Origin: Hysterangium stoloniferum
Taxonomy: Eukaryota > Basidiomycota > Agaricomycetes > Hysterangiales > Hysterangiaceae
DNA length: 64,000 bases
Reading direction: 5' to 3'
NCBI GenBank assembly: GCA_015178975.1
Contig: WHVD01000122.1
Location: 1-64,000 of the forward strand
Part shown: piece by piece, positions 11,271-22,515 of the stretch
Layout of the letters: every line of letters starts with the position of its first letter
How positions within the stretch are numbered: position 1 is the first letter of the stretch
Notes under the pieces: generated by a model
What the model was told of the DNA's origin: nothing
What the model saw: the letters and a program-made list of their open reading frames with translations, nothing else
The model's database searches: none
Made by a program: the position numbers and the translations under genes

Positions 11271-12856
11271 CAGTGACTCAAAAAACCCTTCGCATGTTTC
11301 ACCCTTCAGACTTATATCCCTGATAGCTCAAAGAATAAAAATGAAACAATATCAAGAATATTTGTGAATATGCACTATCATATCTAGATTATGGAGGTAT
11401 GATGCCATTACATAAGCTCCAAATATGGAAATATTACAAATATTTATATACAAGAGACTCATGCGAAGGGCTTTTTTGCTGGCAACTTTGATGACTATAA
11501 TGCTTACAGTCATGTGACCTTGTTGATTGTTTACCTCCAATTGGGTCATATTAACAAAATCATGTGATGTCACATGACCATGTTGTACTGGAGTATAAAT
11601 ATATGGTCTTTAGCAACCAGCAATGCTCCAATTCCCAAAATGCACACTTTGTCTCTTGCCAGCCAGAATCATATCCTCTCATTGCTTGATGTTAGCCATT
11701 CAGCTAGCCACATTGCAGCTTTTACTGGTCATAGCATTTTCACAGTCTCTAAGCTTCACTCTAAGCATTGTTCTCATCTCCCTAAGTCCATTGGTGGTTG
11801 TCCCCCAAAGCTTTCCCCTACCAACATTCACTGCACAGCACCTCATCAGCTCTGGGAAGGCTGACACTGCTGTTTATGTGGCCAAAGCTCTTAGGAGTGT
11901 CACCAACCAGTTCATCTGCACCCAAACTGTGTACAATAGTCTTAATATGGTTGGGAATGCCTCAATAACCCTTCTAATGTTTGGTACTTCAGATTTACAT
12001 CCCTGATAACTCAGAGAATAAAAATGCAAAAATATCAAAGATATTTTTGAATATGCTCTATCATATCTATAATATGGAAATACAGTGCCATTACATAAGC
12101 TCCAAATATGGAAATACTACAAATATTTATATATAGGAGACTTATTGGAAGGGATTTTTTGTGAGGTTTGGAGAAGGATTTGTGATGTTATGGGCTACAT
12201 GCTGTGGGAAGGACCTGGGTATTCTTTCAAGATAGATGAGAGGATGGATAAGGACCTTTATCTTAAGATTATAGAGAAGGACCTTCAAGCCAGCTTCAGC
12301 TATTATAGAAAATATGTGGGTGATGTCATCTTTCAGCAAGATCATGACCTTGAACATACCTGCAAGAAGGCCCAGACTTGGTTTCAAGATAATGATTTCA
12401 ATGTTCTCCCATGGCCAGCACAGTCTCCAGACCTCAACCCCATTGAACACTTGTGGGACTATGAAAAGAGGAGGCTAAGGGATACTGGTGTTGTGGGAGA
12501 GGGTGGAGGAGGAGTGGAACAAGATTGATGCAGAGGTGTGTCAGAATTTGATTGAGAGTATGCCTAGGAGGGTTGTAGCTGTGTTGAAGGCAAAGGGTGG
12601 CTATACTAAGTGCTAAATATAAGTAGTTTTGTGGGTCAGAGTGGTCAGCAAAAAAACCCTTCACATGAGTCTCTTGTATATAAATATTTGTAATATTTCC
12701 ATATTTGGAGTTTATGTAATGGCATCATACTTCCATATTCTAGATATGATAGAGCATATTCACAAATATTTTTGATATTGTTGCATTTTTATTCTTTGAG
12801 TTATCAGGGATATAAGTCTGAAGGGTGAAACATGCGAAGGGTTTTTTGAGTCACTG
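11271..12856 (+). mobile_element. Tc1-like transposon copy A, TA-flanked
   Basis: It begins CAGTGACTCAAAAAACCC and ends with the reverse complement, with TA on both sides (11269-11270 and 12857-12858). The terminal inverted repeats are about 205 bp long (to about 11478, and from about 12650). Transposase pieces lie on the plus strand: an N-terminal helix-turn-helix part (about 11637-11960) and a C-terminal catalytic part (about 12163-12615) with SPDLNPIEHLW. A second copy of the left-end sequence sits in the middle (about 11965-12165), so the element is a nested or chimeric copy and cannot encode a complete transposase. Confidence 0.88.
12085..12528 (+). pseudogene. Tc1 transposase C-terminal fragment
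   Basis: A 147-aa frame with the DDE-fold segments of Tc1 transposases: MLWEGPGYSFKI, then VIFQQDHDLEHTCKKA (second catalytic Asp region, usually QQDNDPKHT) and PAQSPDLNPIEHLW (with the catalytic Glu). The end shifts frame near 12480. It lacks the N-terminal DNA-binding half, replaced here by terminal-repeat sequence. Confidence 0.8.
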
Positions 12857-13337
12857 TATGATCGCCGATATCGCAACTGCACACAGTAGGGACTGCACTC
12901 GCATGTGGAGGGAGCAGAACCAGTCTGTTGCATTGGCAGAGAGATTAGAGCCATGTGAGATGGCAGCACGGCAGCACGATAGGGAACAGGAGGGTAGTAG
13001 TCATGGCTGACAGGGCAAGTGAAAGAAGAAGAGGGTTGTTTCTTCGACCATGGGGTCACTTCTTCAGCAGATTGAACCTATTGCTGTGCAACAGGGGAGA
13101 ATAATGCCTGACACTACTATCAGTACTTCACTCTCTTGTAGTATTGCTACGATGGACAGCAAACATTGTCCAGCACAGGGAGCTAAAATATGTGTTGGAA
13201 GGTCAGGACACGACCATTTCAATGGAAATTGATACTGGGAGTGGCAGGCAGGATTGGAGTGACGAACTTGATGAGTTGGAGCAAGGGGTTATGGAATTAT
13301 ACAGTTAAGTCAGTCTGCTGTGAGTTGCACACTCCAT

Positions 13338-13352
13338 TGATGGCAGTGTGGG
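13338..13352 (+). other. Polypurine tract of second Gypsy element
   Basis: GGCAGTGTGGGAGGGCAGG-type purine-rich sequence lies directly before the TGTAACGG start of the LTR, as expected upstream of a 3' LTR in plus orientation. Confidence 0.5.
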
Positions 13353-13631
13353 AGGGCAGGTGTAACGGTAGCGGACTTGGGTTAGGGCGGACTTGGCATC
13401 GGGGCTGCTGGGCCCACCTGGCTGGTGGTGTCTTGGACTACTAGTTGTTTGTTTCATGGGTTTTTATGTACTTGTTGCAAGGGGCTATACTGCTATTATC
13501 ATAAATAGGTAGATCCCTTGTATTGTTACCTTAGTCTCTTTCGAATAGGAACCTAGTCCTACTCATTTCGTTCCCTTTTGCAAAGAGCTCTCTGTGGGAT
13601 TACGCTACTCCTTCATAGCAGAACCCTTACA
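13353..13631 (+). repeat. 3' LTR of second Gypsy element
   Basis: A 279-bp TG...CA segment with imperfect inverted ends, TGTAACGG at the start and CCCTTACA at the end, preceded by a polypurine tract. The partner LTR is not in the window, so the boundaries rest on the end motifs only. Confidence 0.55.
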
Positions 13632-13689
13632 CCACCATGGCCCAAAATCCACCAATGCAGCAAATATGTATCCATCATGGCCCACAATC

Positions 13690-13805
13690 CACCACTAGGG
13701 CTACAATCCAGGCCATTGCTACAATCCAGGCCATTGCTACAATCCAGACCATTGCTACAATCCAAGCCATTGCTACAATCCAGGCCATTTCTACAATCCA
13801 CTGCT
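13690..13805. repeat. 18-bp minisatellite
   Basis: Six to seven tandem units of GCTACAATCCAGGCCATT with single-base variants, plus a partial unit. Because the period is a multiple of three it opens repetitive frames on both strands (QSRPLL and GLDCSN repeats), which I regard as artefacts. Confidence 0.9.
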
Positions 13806-13862
13806 ACCACCATTCACTGTCAGCTGAACTGAGAAAACAAAAGATATATGTTGTACAACAGT

Positions 13863-14640
13863 ACAGTGGCTCAAAAAAGTGTTCCAATGTTTTTCTATTT
13901 TGGAAAGATTGATTCACAATACAAATACCAGAGATCAGACAATTCTCAAAAGGTATCCAATATAGTATAGCATCTTAGCTTGAACTTGACACTTGGCTTA
14001 TGTAATTTGAATCCAAATTGGTGGAATAATAAATAAAACAAAATAATCACTCATTGGAATGATTTTTTGACCCTCTATTGTTTTGACAGAAAAGCTACTA
14101 TTTCAGTAAAAATATAAGTCTAAACCACTTGTGAGAATAAGAAAGATATCATGTGACTTTGTTTACATCTGTTTGACATGTTGACAGTTGCTCAACCACT
14201 CTTAGCCTTTCCTACCACTATAAAAGCTACATTGTTGCAGGTGATGCTTGAGGTGTTCTCAAAGGTGTTCTCAAAGGTGTTCAATGGGATTTAGATTAGG
14301 GGACTAGGCAGGCCAGGAGAGTACTTGAATGTCATTGTCTTCAAACCACTGTTTGGCCTTCCTAGATATACTGTATGTTTTGGATCATTGTCCTGTTGAA
14401 AGTAATGTTTGCCCCCCTCCATTTCTAGCATTCCAAAGCTTTCTACCACTCCATCCTCCAAAATCATACTGACCAGCATCCATTGTTCCCTGAACCTCCA
14501 CAAATCTTCCCACCCCATTCCACCCCATAGAGCCCCATAGTATGAGATTATATCCTCCTCCATACTTGACAGTTGGTGTTGTTGCTCAGTTAGATATTGG
14601 TTCCCCCCATTCTTCAAACATACACCTTTGCACCAGATAT
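13863..14640 (-). mobile_element. Tc1/mariner remnant, second family
   Basis: CAGTGGCTCAAAAAAGTGTT at 13863 after a TA looks like a left terminal repeat of a family different from copies A and C. A 108-aa minus-strand fragment (14291-14617) has HYFQQDNDPKHTVYLG, the second-Asp motif of Tc1 transposases, with the N-terminal part missing. I found no matching right end, so the element is truncated. Confidence 0.6.
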
Positions 14641-15144
14641 GTTAGGGCAACACTAACAAGGCTACCAAAACACAAAAGGAACAAGAGAGAGGGCAAGATA
14701 AGGAGTAGGAGAATGGGAAGTATTCTGTCACACGTGGGAGTATTTTGTGACACATGTACTTTCATGCACTGTAATGGCATGGGAACTTTGTCAATCCTGT
14801 GGGAGCTTTATCTTTGCCGGTGCGGGAACACAGGAAGCTCATGGTCAAGCGTTAAGGCTGCAACTCTTATCTCCCTTCCCTCTCTCACCCAGCTGTCTTC
14901 TACTCAAAGTTGCCACCTGCAATTATTTCTCAAGGTACTAAACCTTTGTCAAGGTGTGTTAACACTGTATTCAATCCCATTTAATGTTCCTTTTTCAAAA
15001 TTAATAATTATTTATTATCATATTATCCTGCAGACAGAATCTGCCTTCCTTCTGGCCCTCTACTCTCCATATTACAGGAGGCTCTTCTCTGAAGTATTTC
15101 TGGACTCTTGGGGATATATCATAGGTGTGGTGAGTCTGTAGTTA

Positions 15145-16620
15145 CAGTGCCTCAAAAAACCCTTCTCATGTTTTGTACTTCAGGTTTATATCCCTGATAA
15201 CTCAAAGAATAAAAATGTATAAATATCAAGGATATTTGTGAATATGCTCTATCATATCTAGATTGTGGAAGTACAATACCATTACATAATCTCCAATTAT
15301 GGAAATACTACAAATATTTATATACAAGAGACTCATGAGAAGGGTTTTTTTGCTGACCACTCTGACCCACAAAACTACTTATATTCAGTATGTGGTATAG
15401 CCACTCTTTGCCTTCAATACAGTTGCAAACCTCCTAGGCATACTCCCAATCAAATTCTGATACACCTCTGCATCAATCTTGTTCCACTCCTCCTCTACCC
15501 TCTCCCACAACTCCAGTATCTCTTTTGGTTCAACCTCATACTCCCCCAGCCTCCTCTTGATATGATTCCACAAGTGTTCAATGGGGTTGAGGTCTGGAGA
15601 ATGTGCTGGCCATGGGAGGACATTGAAATCATTATTTTTAAACCAAGTCTTGGCCTTCTTGCAGGTATGTTTGGGGTCATTATCTTGCTGGAAGATGACA
15701 TCACCTACAGATTTTCCATAATAGTTGAGGCTGGCTTGAAGTTCCTCCTCCATAATCTTGAGATAAAGGTCTCCATCCATCCTCTTATTTATCTTACAAG
15801 CATACCCAGGTCCTTCCCACAATATGCACCCCCATACCACCGCAGATCCTCCTCCAAACGTCTGAGTCCCCTAAACCAGCCTGTTACTCAAGCCCTCCCC
15901 AGCCTTTTTCCAGATCCACTTCCTCCCATCTAATCCCAACCTGTTGATTTTGGTTTCATCAGACCACACCACCTTCTTCCAGTCCTCCACAGTCAAATGC
16001 TGATATGCTATAGCAAAGTCCATCCTTGCCTTCCTATGCTTCTTGCTGAGAAGGGGCTTTTTCTTCTTCATCACAGCCCATCCCAACCATCTTGAGACTA
16101 TTGTGCACAGTTTGGGTAGAGATGGACTGGTTGGTGAGATTCCTAAGGGCTTTGGTCACATCAACAGCAGTGTCAGCCTTCCCAGGGCTGATGAGGCACT
16201 GTGCATAGTGAATGTTGGTAGGGGAAAACTTTGAGGGACAACTACCAATGGACTTAGAGAGATGAGAATGATGCTTAGAGTGAAGCTTAGAAACTGTAAA
16301 AATACTAGGACCAGTAGAAGCTGCAATGTGGCTAACTGAATGGCCAATGTCAAGCAATGAGAGGATATGATTCTGGCTGGCAAGAGACAAAGTGCGTTGC
16401 TAAAGGCCATATATTTATACTCCAGTACAACATGGTCATGTGACATCATGTGACATCATGTTATTTTGTTGATAGAACCCAACTGGAAGTAAAAAATCAA
16501 CAAAGTTACATGACTATAAGCACTTATAGTCATCAAACCTGCCAGCAAAAAAACCCTTCTCATGAGTCTCTTGTATATAAATATTTGTAGTATTTCCATA
16601 TTTGGAGATTATGTAATGGT
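15145..16620 (-). mobile_element. Tc1-like transposon copy C, right end truncated
   Basis: The left end is intact: TA at 15143-15144, then CAGTGCCTCAAAAAACCC and about 205 bp matching the terminal repeat of copy A. The right terminal repeat (from about 16545) stops near 16620 after about 75 bp, so the outer ~130 bp are lost. Transposase sequence on the minus strand fills the interior. Confidence 0.85.
15385..16390 (-). pseudogene. Tc1 transposase, frameshifted
   Basis: Three pieces cover a whole DD34E transposase. The N-terminal helix-turn-helix part is 16390-16065. A middle part has VVWSDETKINRLG with the first catalytic Asp (about 16086-15872). The C-terminal part (15840-15385) has VIFQQDNDPKHTCKKA and SPDLNPIEHLW. 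A frameshift near 16070 and a stop near 15871 separate them. All three catalytic acids are present. The protein would bind the terminal repeats and cut and paste into TA sites, but this copy is dead. Confidence 0.85.
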
Positions 16621-16639
16621 GGAATTATCTATCGGAAAG

Positions 16640-18375
16640 CCAAACAGTGAGCAGACTGTCAGGTCTCTGGGTTGATCAAGGGCAGAGGGAGAGTGTGTGT
16701 GTCAGAAGTCCAAGAGAAGAGTAAAGAACTAGTAGGAATAACTCAGTCAATATTCTGATTCCTGTAACTACTTTACAGTTCAGTATATATATGTGTTTCC
16801 AGTGTCTCGCAGTACTAATGAGGAGACAAGGGACTACTTAAAGTAGAACAAGGTTGTTACTAATCAGGAATACAACAGGTAGGGGTTTCCAAGGTTTGGA
16901 GAATACATATTGGGATGAAAAGACAGGACATATTTGGAACATACAGATGTACTATTCAGGACACAAGAAGATAGCCTAAAAAGGAAGTTCAGTATCCAAT
17001 GGGTATCCAAAAATGTGGGGCAATGTCAGGTGACTCAGAGATCCTATGGGATTCCAAGCACAGGTTGTAACACTGTTTACACCTTAGCTCCTCTATCCTG
17101 TCATTTCAATGTTTGGCATTTTGTTTAAAGACATTATTATTGATCAACCAGGTCATGAAGCAACTGAGTAAGATTGTGAGGTGGTAGCATGGTGGGGCTT
17201 GCCCCCCATGGGTCATAGCCTTGTAGATGGGTAAAAGTTGGAATTTTGAAATTTCTTAGAGCATGGAAAAATAGGAGATGATGGCAGTTCTAGGTTAAGA
17301 GGCCTCCCTTGAACATGTTTATTTAGCCATCCCTTCACTTGCTATATGAAATGTTTTTTAATTATAAGATGGCACAAATACCCTTGGTGTTACGACCCGT
17401 TCCTGGATGTTTCAATATCCAACTTCTGACCTCCGACTACGGAACATCATAGTTACCGTATCTTCCACATTCTTCCCTTGTTCCACATTTGGTAATTTGT
17501 CTGTTGACAAGTATTCACTCATTTGTTTATTATATTTCTGTTTTGGAATATTGTCTTTCCAATTTGTCTTGTTGTATTCTGTTTTCAGAATACTTCCATT
17601 TCCATCTTATTGTGGTCTTAGTTTGTCGTACAATAACAAGTAGACTTATATTAGTTTCCACAAATTTGTACTTTACTTTAGATCTGATATCAACTTAGTT
17701 TCTTATTCCCTCTTCTGTCTTTCTGTACACTCGATATTCAGAACTCTTCAGAACTCTGAATATCCATATCTTCCATTGTAAGTCTCACCTTTGAAATTAA
17801 GGACTCTTGAGTGTTTGTGTAGAGGCACAGCACATAAGCTGAAGCCAATGTCCTAACCCTATCTGATAGTTCCCAACTTCCCAGTGACTTTCTGATAGTT
17901 CTGGAATAAGTTCCCAACATGGCACTTAACACTTGGCAAGTGTATTGACACACTGAAAACAGGCATTATTGATATGACATCACAAATGATGCTTCTTAGA
18001 ACTATTTGGTAATTTAGAAGTGTAATGATGATGGCATTAAAGTGCGTCGAACCTCCAAGAAATACTGTAGTATTCTCGTTACTTTGTGATTCAAATCTTA
18101 CGGGTTGGCTTCCAAACGAGGGAGTTAAAAAAAAAGAATCCCCATTAAAACCTATTAACCAGTGATATATTTCCATGTTTTAAAGAATTTTGGCCGTTGA
18201 GAGGATAAAGATTTGGATTATAGTAAATGAGAAGCCAAATTACGATTGCAGGAGATTCTGTGTTCCCCGTCAGAAGGGAATCGACATTCAAGATGTCGAA
18301 TAGATATAGCTAGAGAAAGAGGTGAATATCGGAGCAAAAGAATATCTTTCCGTACCCATAAAATGCTCATTTGGG
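16640..18375. other. Intergenic stretch, no gene recognised
   Basis: Unique-looking AT-rich sequence between the truncated Tc1 copy C and the end of the KDSR gene. Only short frames without recognisable domains were seen. Confidence 0.5.
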
Positions 18376-19622
18376 TCATATTAATCCATTTCTCCCAAGG
18401 TACTCCATGTGTTCTGCTCGATGGCCACGCACAGACCTATCAACAGACCACCGAATGATGGGGATGGCAATCTATTCAATATCTCGTAAGAGACACTATA
18501 CTTGGGAGATACGTGTTGCACTCACCCAGCCGGACAGGTTAAGAAGCATATCGATGAGAATATTGTTCGAAGGTGCAGAACCACGAGTAGAAGCTCGGAA
18601 GACATTGGTAATTATATCTCCCGCAGACCGATGGTAACCATTCACAACCCCTAGACACGTTTAAATGAATCGTATTACGCTAAAAAAGAAATGACAGTTA
18701 CCGTTTAATATGCCGGAAGCTACTTGTTCAGGTTTGAGGCCAGAGTCAACCTCCTCAATTTTGAGTGTGATCTTCGGTTTGGTCTTATTCTCTTCCTCGT
18801 AACCGGGTGTAAATATGGTGCAGGGAAAAAAGCAGTGGACGTCAATTCCGTATAGAATTAATTCCGAACGAAGACCTTCGGCGAGCCCTTATGTATACAT
18901 TACAGAGGTTATATAATGGCAAAAATAGACAACCTAACCTTTAAGAGCGTGTTTACCAGGGGAGTACGAGGAGTATCCAATCATGGACATAAGCCCGAGG
19001 GTTGAAGAAACGAATACTATTTTACCCTGTACTTGGTCGCGAACCATTTTCTTTGTTGCAGCCTATAACATGATCTTACATGACGTTTCGATTTTCGCAG
19101 TAAAATCAACACATACCAGAGCAGTCCAAGCTTGTATCCAATACGAATTTACCATACCATCTAGAAGGAGTTGCTCTGTCTGCTCGATAAAGAAACTGGG
19201 CCTTGAGCTTCCAGCGCATGTGAAGACAGCGTCAGGAGCCTTGCCCCCATGCTCTGCGCAAGCAGTGTCTAGAGCTGCAGTAGAACCGTCGTTATCATTC
19301 AATGAGAAAGAGTAACATTTAATAATTTGTTCTGGGGTTTTTCGAGCGGCCTTGTGTATTTGAGCACCTATAAAATCTCGAAGATATATAAATAAACGGC
19401 GTACCTCCAATTTTTGTAAGGCTTTCTGCAGCTTTTCTTCATCACGGGCGACAATGGAAACATGGGCACCTCGTTCAACTAAGATTGTCCCTAGACAAAG
19501 CCCAGTTCCTGAGCTTCCGCCGGTGACATAGCAGTGCTAAATAAACCAAATTAGCACTAGAGAAACGAACCAGAACAGTATCACACCTTTCCTTTGGGGT
19601 CCCATATTTTCCGGCCAAACAT
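18376..19622 (-). CDS. TSC10: 3-ketosphinganine (3-ketodihydrosphingosine) reductase
   Basis: A complete seven-exon gene of 310 aa: 19622-19587, 19536-19405, 19350-19117, 19062-18939, 18887-18702, 18650-18526, 18471-18376. The six introns are 50-54 bp with GT-AG ends, and phases agree throughout. The protein is a short-chain dehydrogenase: YVTGGSSGTGL cofactor loop near residue 15, VSIVARDEEKL, then CAGSSRPSFF, KIVFVSSTLGLMS with the catalytic Ser, and YSSYSPGKHAL with the Y-x3-K pair. IDVHCFFPCTIFTPGYEEENKTKPKI is cut here to its start, IDVHCFFPCT, which with the following acidic segment is diagnostic for KDS reductases. The enzyme reduces 3-ketosphinganine to dihydrosphingosine with NADPH in the ER membrane, the second step of sphingolipid synthesis. 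The start MFGRKIWDPKGK fits basidiomycete homologues. No defects seen. Confidence 0.93.
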
Positions 19623-20850
19623 TAGCACAATTGATTTAAACAACAGATACGACGATTAAGAATGAAGCAATCTTGGTAGGAGGTGAGGAGAGGTCGGTCA
19701 ATAACTCCGCCCTCATGATTCTGGCGTACTCCGACAAATCTGGGAAGTAACGGCTAGCTGAATCCTGCAGCTGTCAACAAGAATGGTCCATTCCAGACCC
19801 CCGCATCCGGACTAGAACGTGTTTGCAAAGTGATATATATTACCAAACTAATATTTATCAGTTGCAAATACTTTCATTATCACTCAACTGTATAGGAAAA
19901 GCGCACGACCCGGCGACCGATCTCCGGTGTACTATATATAGTTCAGTCGAAATACGTAGACATTCGGATTCTTGCAAGACATTCGGAAACAGCGATACCC
20001 ATATCATTACCAGTATCAGTTGTTCACCTAACGGTTTAAGGCTTATATTATATAGTCCGTACTTTACTCAAGATTTTTATCACAGAACAATGTGCCATGG
20101 TTGCCGTTTCCAATGATCTTTGATCTTGATGTCATCGTTACGGGGTAGTATAGTGAAATTCATTATGCTGGATGTATAAAAGCAGTACATGCTCATTGTA
20201 CTTCAAAGTCGTTGGTAGCTGTCAGATGAATATGCGGTATGCTTTGAAACTGGGGCCGCTAAATCTATAGTTGAAATATTATCTTGACTGAGAACCACTG
20301 ATAGATGCCAGGGTGTATCTCATGGTAGCAACGCCAAACGACGGAGATTATCCATCAAGATAACGGAATACACACAATGACACCTAGGAACGCATAATGA
20401 GTATGAAGATCAAATATGATAAGAAATGCTATCCCACCTCAGTACCTAGACGCGGGAGCCACATGAAGTATGAATACAAGCTCAATCACTTTTTTCAGGC
20501 ACTCTCAGAAGCCATATTGTGATTGCATTCTCTAAACGTTTTGTGCCCAAAGTTGAATCTTTCTGTGATACCTTGCCAGTCGGGGCAAATTTGATCTCTG
20601 TCAAAACAGTGATTATCCTCCCTAACAGGATTCTATTGCAATTTTGAAGTAATATTTCGAAAGGAACAAGTATATTTCTGAAGTTGTCCCATTTATCCTA
20701 GCTACATCTATCATATTGGTCAATAACTAAGGAGTCGCTAATGACCAGCCTACATGACAAGATAATCTGGCTGAACTAGCGAGCACTCCGAGATGGCGAG
20801 ATTGCTTTCGACATCATATACGGCAAATTTACTGATCTTCTATTTTCCTG
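19623..20850. other. Intergenic stretch upstream of KDSR
   Basis: Presumed promoter side of the KDSR gene and the start of the next transcription unit. I saw no convincing coding segment; a 97-aa frame at 19823-20116 has no recognisable features. Confidence 0.4.
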
Positions 20851-21239
20851 ATGATTGGGAGTTCTGAGTGGAGAACATCACAGACAAAGACAGCACCTCA
20901 GTTGAATGTTCAAGAGCCCAAAATATCGGCTTCTTCTCCTACTAGAGGCATATATAAGGATCCGATATTTTCAATGCCAACCCACGGACATCTTACCAGT
21001 AGATTGCAACACGTTAGAAAGGCGTTTCAGAAATTAAATGGGACAACCTTCACGGATCTTGTTACCTCGGCATTACGAGTCCAAAAAGTAAGGGTAGGTG
21101 CTAATTCATTGTATTTTTGACTATCGCTTTACCAGCTCATCAATATACATCAGGTTTGTCTTCGTTCCATGTCATTTCTGTCTTTCCGGTTAGGCAACTG
21201 AGCGACGATATTCTCAGCCGCGAGTTTGGCACTATGGGT
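20851..21239 (+). CDS. Unrecognised spliced gene, partial
   Basis: The first segment (about 20851-21086) encodes a basic, polar stretch ending ...FTDLVTSALRVQK before a GTAAGG donor. About 100 bp later TTAG is followed by GCAACTGAGCGACGATATTC, encoding QLSDDILSREFGTM, before another GTAAGG donor near 21239. In-frame coding runs bounded by good splice signals argue for a real gene. I cannot name it or find its end; a Helitron remnant lies downstream at 21960 and may truncate it. Confidence 0.4.
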
Positions 21240-21967
21240 AAGGTCCCATCTTGATTTTAGTCTTATGAGCTTCACAAGGCTGTAGAATGGTCAATGAATG
21301 TGCTTTACTGACGAGGTTATTATCTCCTCCTCAACCAACTGTGGGCGAAGGTCTCTGACTAGGGATAATGCCAGGTGGAACTAGTTTGGAAGTCAAAGTG
21401 GAGCATCATGAAAGTTCTGTATCTCATTACACGCTATCTCGCTGCCTTTGATACAGCTGGCAATTGGATATGTTGGTCACCCTTGACTTCACTTAGGAAT
21501 CACGATTAACCCATCCGCAGACTTTACCGCAGTTCATCAGTCGCATCGCTAGCCAATATAGTTATTTTCATAACCGCACCAGTAAGAAGATGTTCACAAC
21601 AAACCCTCCCGGAAGACTTGTCATTGACTTTTCCCTCCCTCTAGTCCGAATATTTCGATCTGGTAGTTCAGTATGCAGCATCTTCTTGGATCTCTGTTGC
21701 AATCTCGCACCTCAAATAGGCCTAGTTGCATCCTACACTACATCCTCACATGCCGAATCGTCCTCAACTTAAAGGAAGCTTCAGACGATCATTAGCGTCG
21801 TCAACCGTGCCCACGGATTCCCGCATCGGGCCCTGTCTGACAACTCCACAATTTATTTCATTACACACAGAGGAAACATTAATTGATTTCGGAGGTCATA
21901 AGAACTCGTTGCGGGAGAACCAACGAGTGCATGTGATTGAGGGTTGTAAGCCATATGGCCAAAAAAT

Positions 21968-22384
21968 GTGTGGAACCTTCAAAGACTTGAGTTATTTATG
22001 TGTAGGAACAGCAATTGTGTTTCAATACTGCATTTAATAAAAATGACTCACAGAGTACTTCAAGTAAAGATCATTACAGTACCTTCAGCAGGAGAGCTGG
22101 CATTCATCCCTCAAATAATAATTATTCCAACTACAAAACAAGTGCCATTTGAACTGCATCATCAGCAGATTCCAGTCAGGCTAGCATTTTCTATGACTAT
22201 CAATAAGTCACAGGGTCAATCTTTAAAATTAGTTGGATTGGATCTGTGTACTCCTATGTTCTTACATGGACAGTTTTATGTTGGTGTTTCAAGAGGGACA
22301 AATTGGGGAAGAGTGAAAATCCTACTCCATGATACTGATATGTCTGCAAATGTAGTGTTTAAGGATGTTATTATTGAGCCATGA
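21968..22384 (+). pseudogene. Helitron Rep/helicase, C-terminal end
   Basis: A 138-aa frame matching the end of Pif1-like helicases carried by Helitrons: AFSMTINKSQGQSLKLVGL (helicase motif with the TINKSQGQS core), then HGQFYVGVSRGT (final motif, usually YVALSR). The preceding sequence reads LCVGTAIVFQ in another frame, so the upstream part is shifted and the rest of the helicase is missing. Helitrons transpose by a rolling-circle mechanism, and the helicase unwinds DNA for the Rep domain. Only the 3' end is in this window. Confidence 0.85.
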
Positions 22385-22510
22385 GTAAGTATTCAGCAAA
22401 GTTGTGGAAGGACACTGACTTACATATATCTTTTAGGTTCAGTGAATTCACAGGTGTATATAATTATAAATAATAAATAATCTTTAATCATTTTTAAAAT
22501 AAGCTTCTCT

Positions 22511-22515
22511 GAGGG
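22511..22515. other. Target-site duplication GAGGG (left)
   Basis: Identical to 27764-27768 on the other side of the Copia element. This fixes the insertion boundaries at 22516 and 27763. Confidence 0.85.

Larger units (their letters stand above)
8065..13631 (+). mobile_element. Decayed second Ty3/Gypsy element, host of the chromovirus insertion
   Basis: Domain order on the plus strand is protease, reverse transcriptase, RNase H, integrase zinc region, a coiled gag-like segment, polypurine tract and LTR. All frames carry stops. The chromovirus truncates or interrupts its 5' side at 8064 and a Tc1 element splits it at 11270/12857. It is therefore the older layer of the nest. Confidence 0.8.

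Noticed and set aside
13578..13912. ORFs with QSRPLL or GLDCSN repeats
   Set aside because: By-products of the 18-bp minisatellite; open on both strands.
18246..18637. Plus-strand ORFs opposite the KDSR gene end
   Set aside because: They are antisense to confirmed KDSR exons and intron and have no domains.
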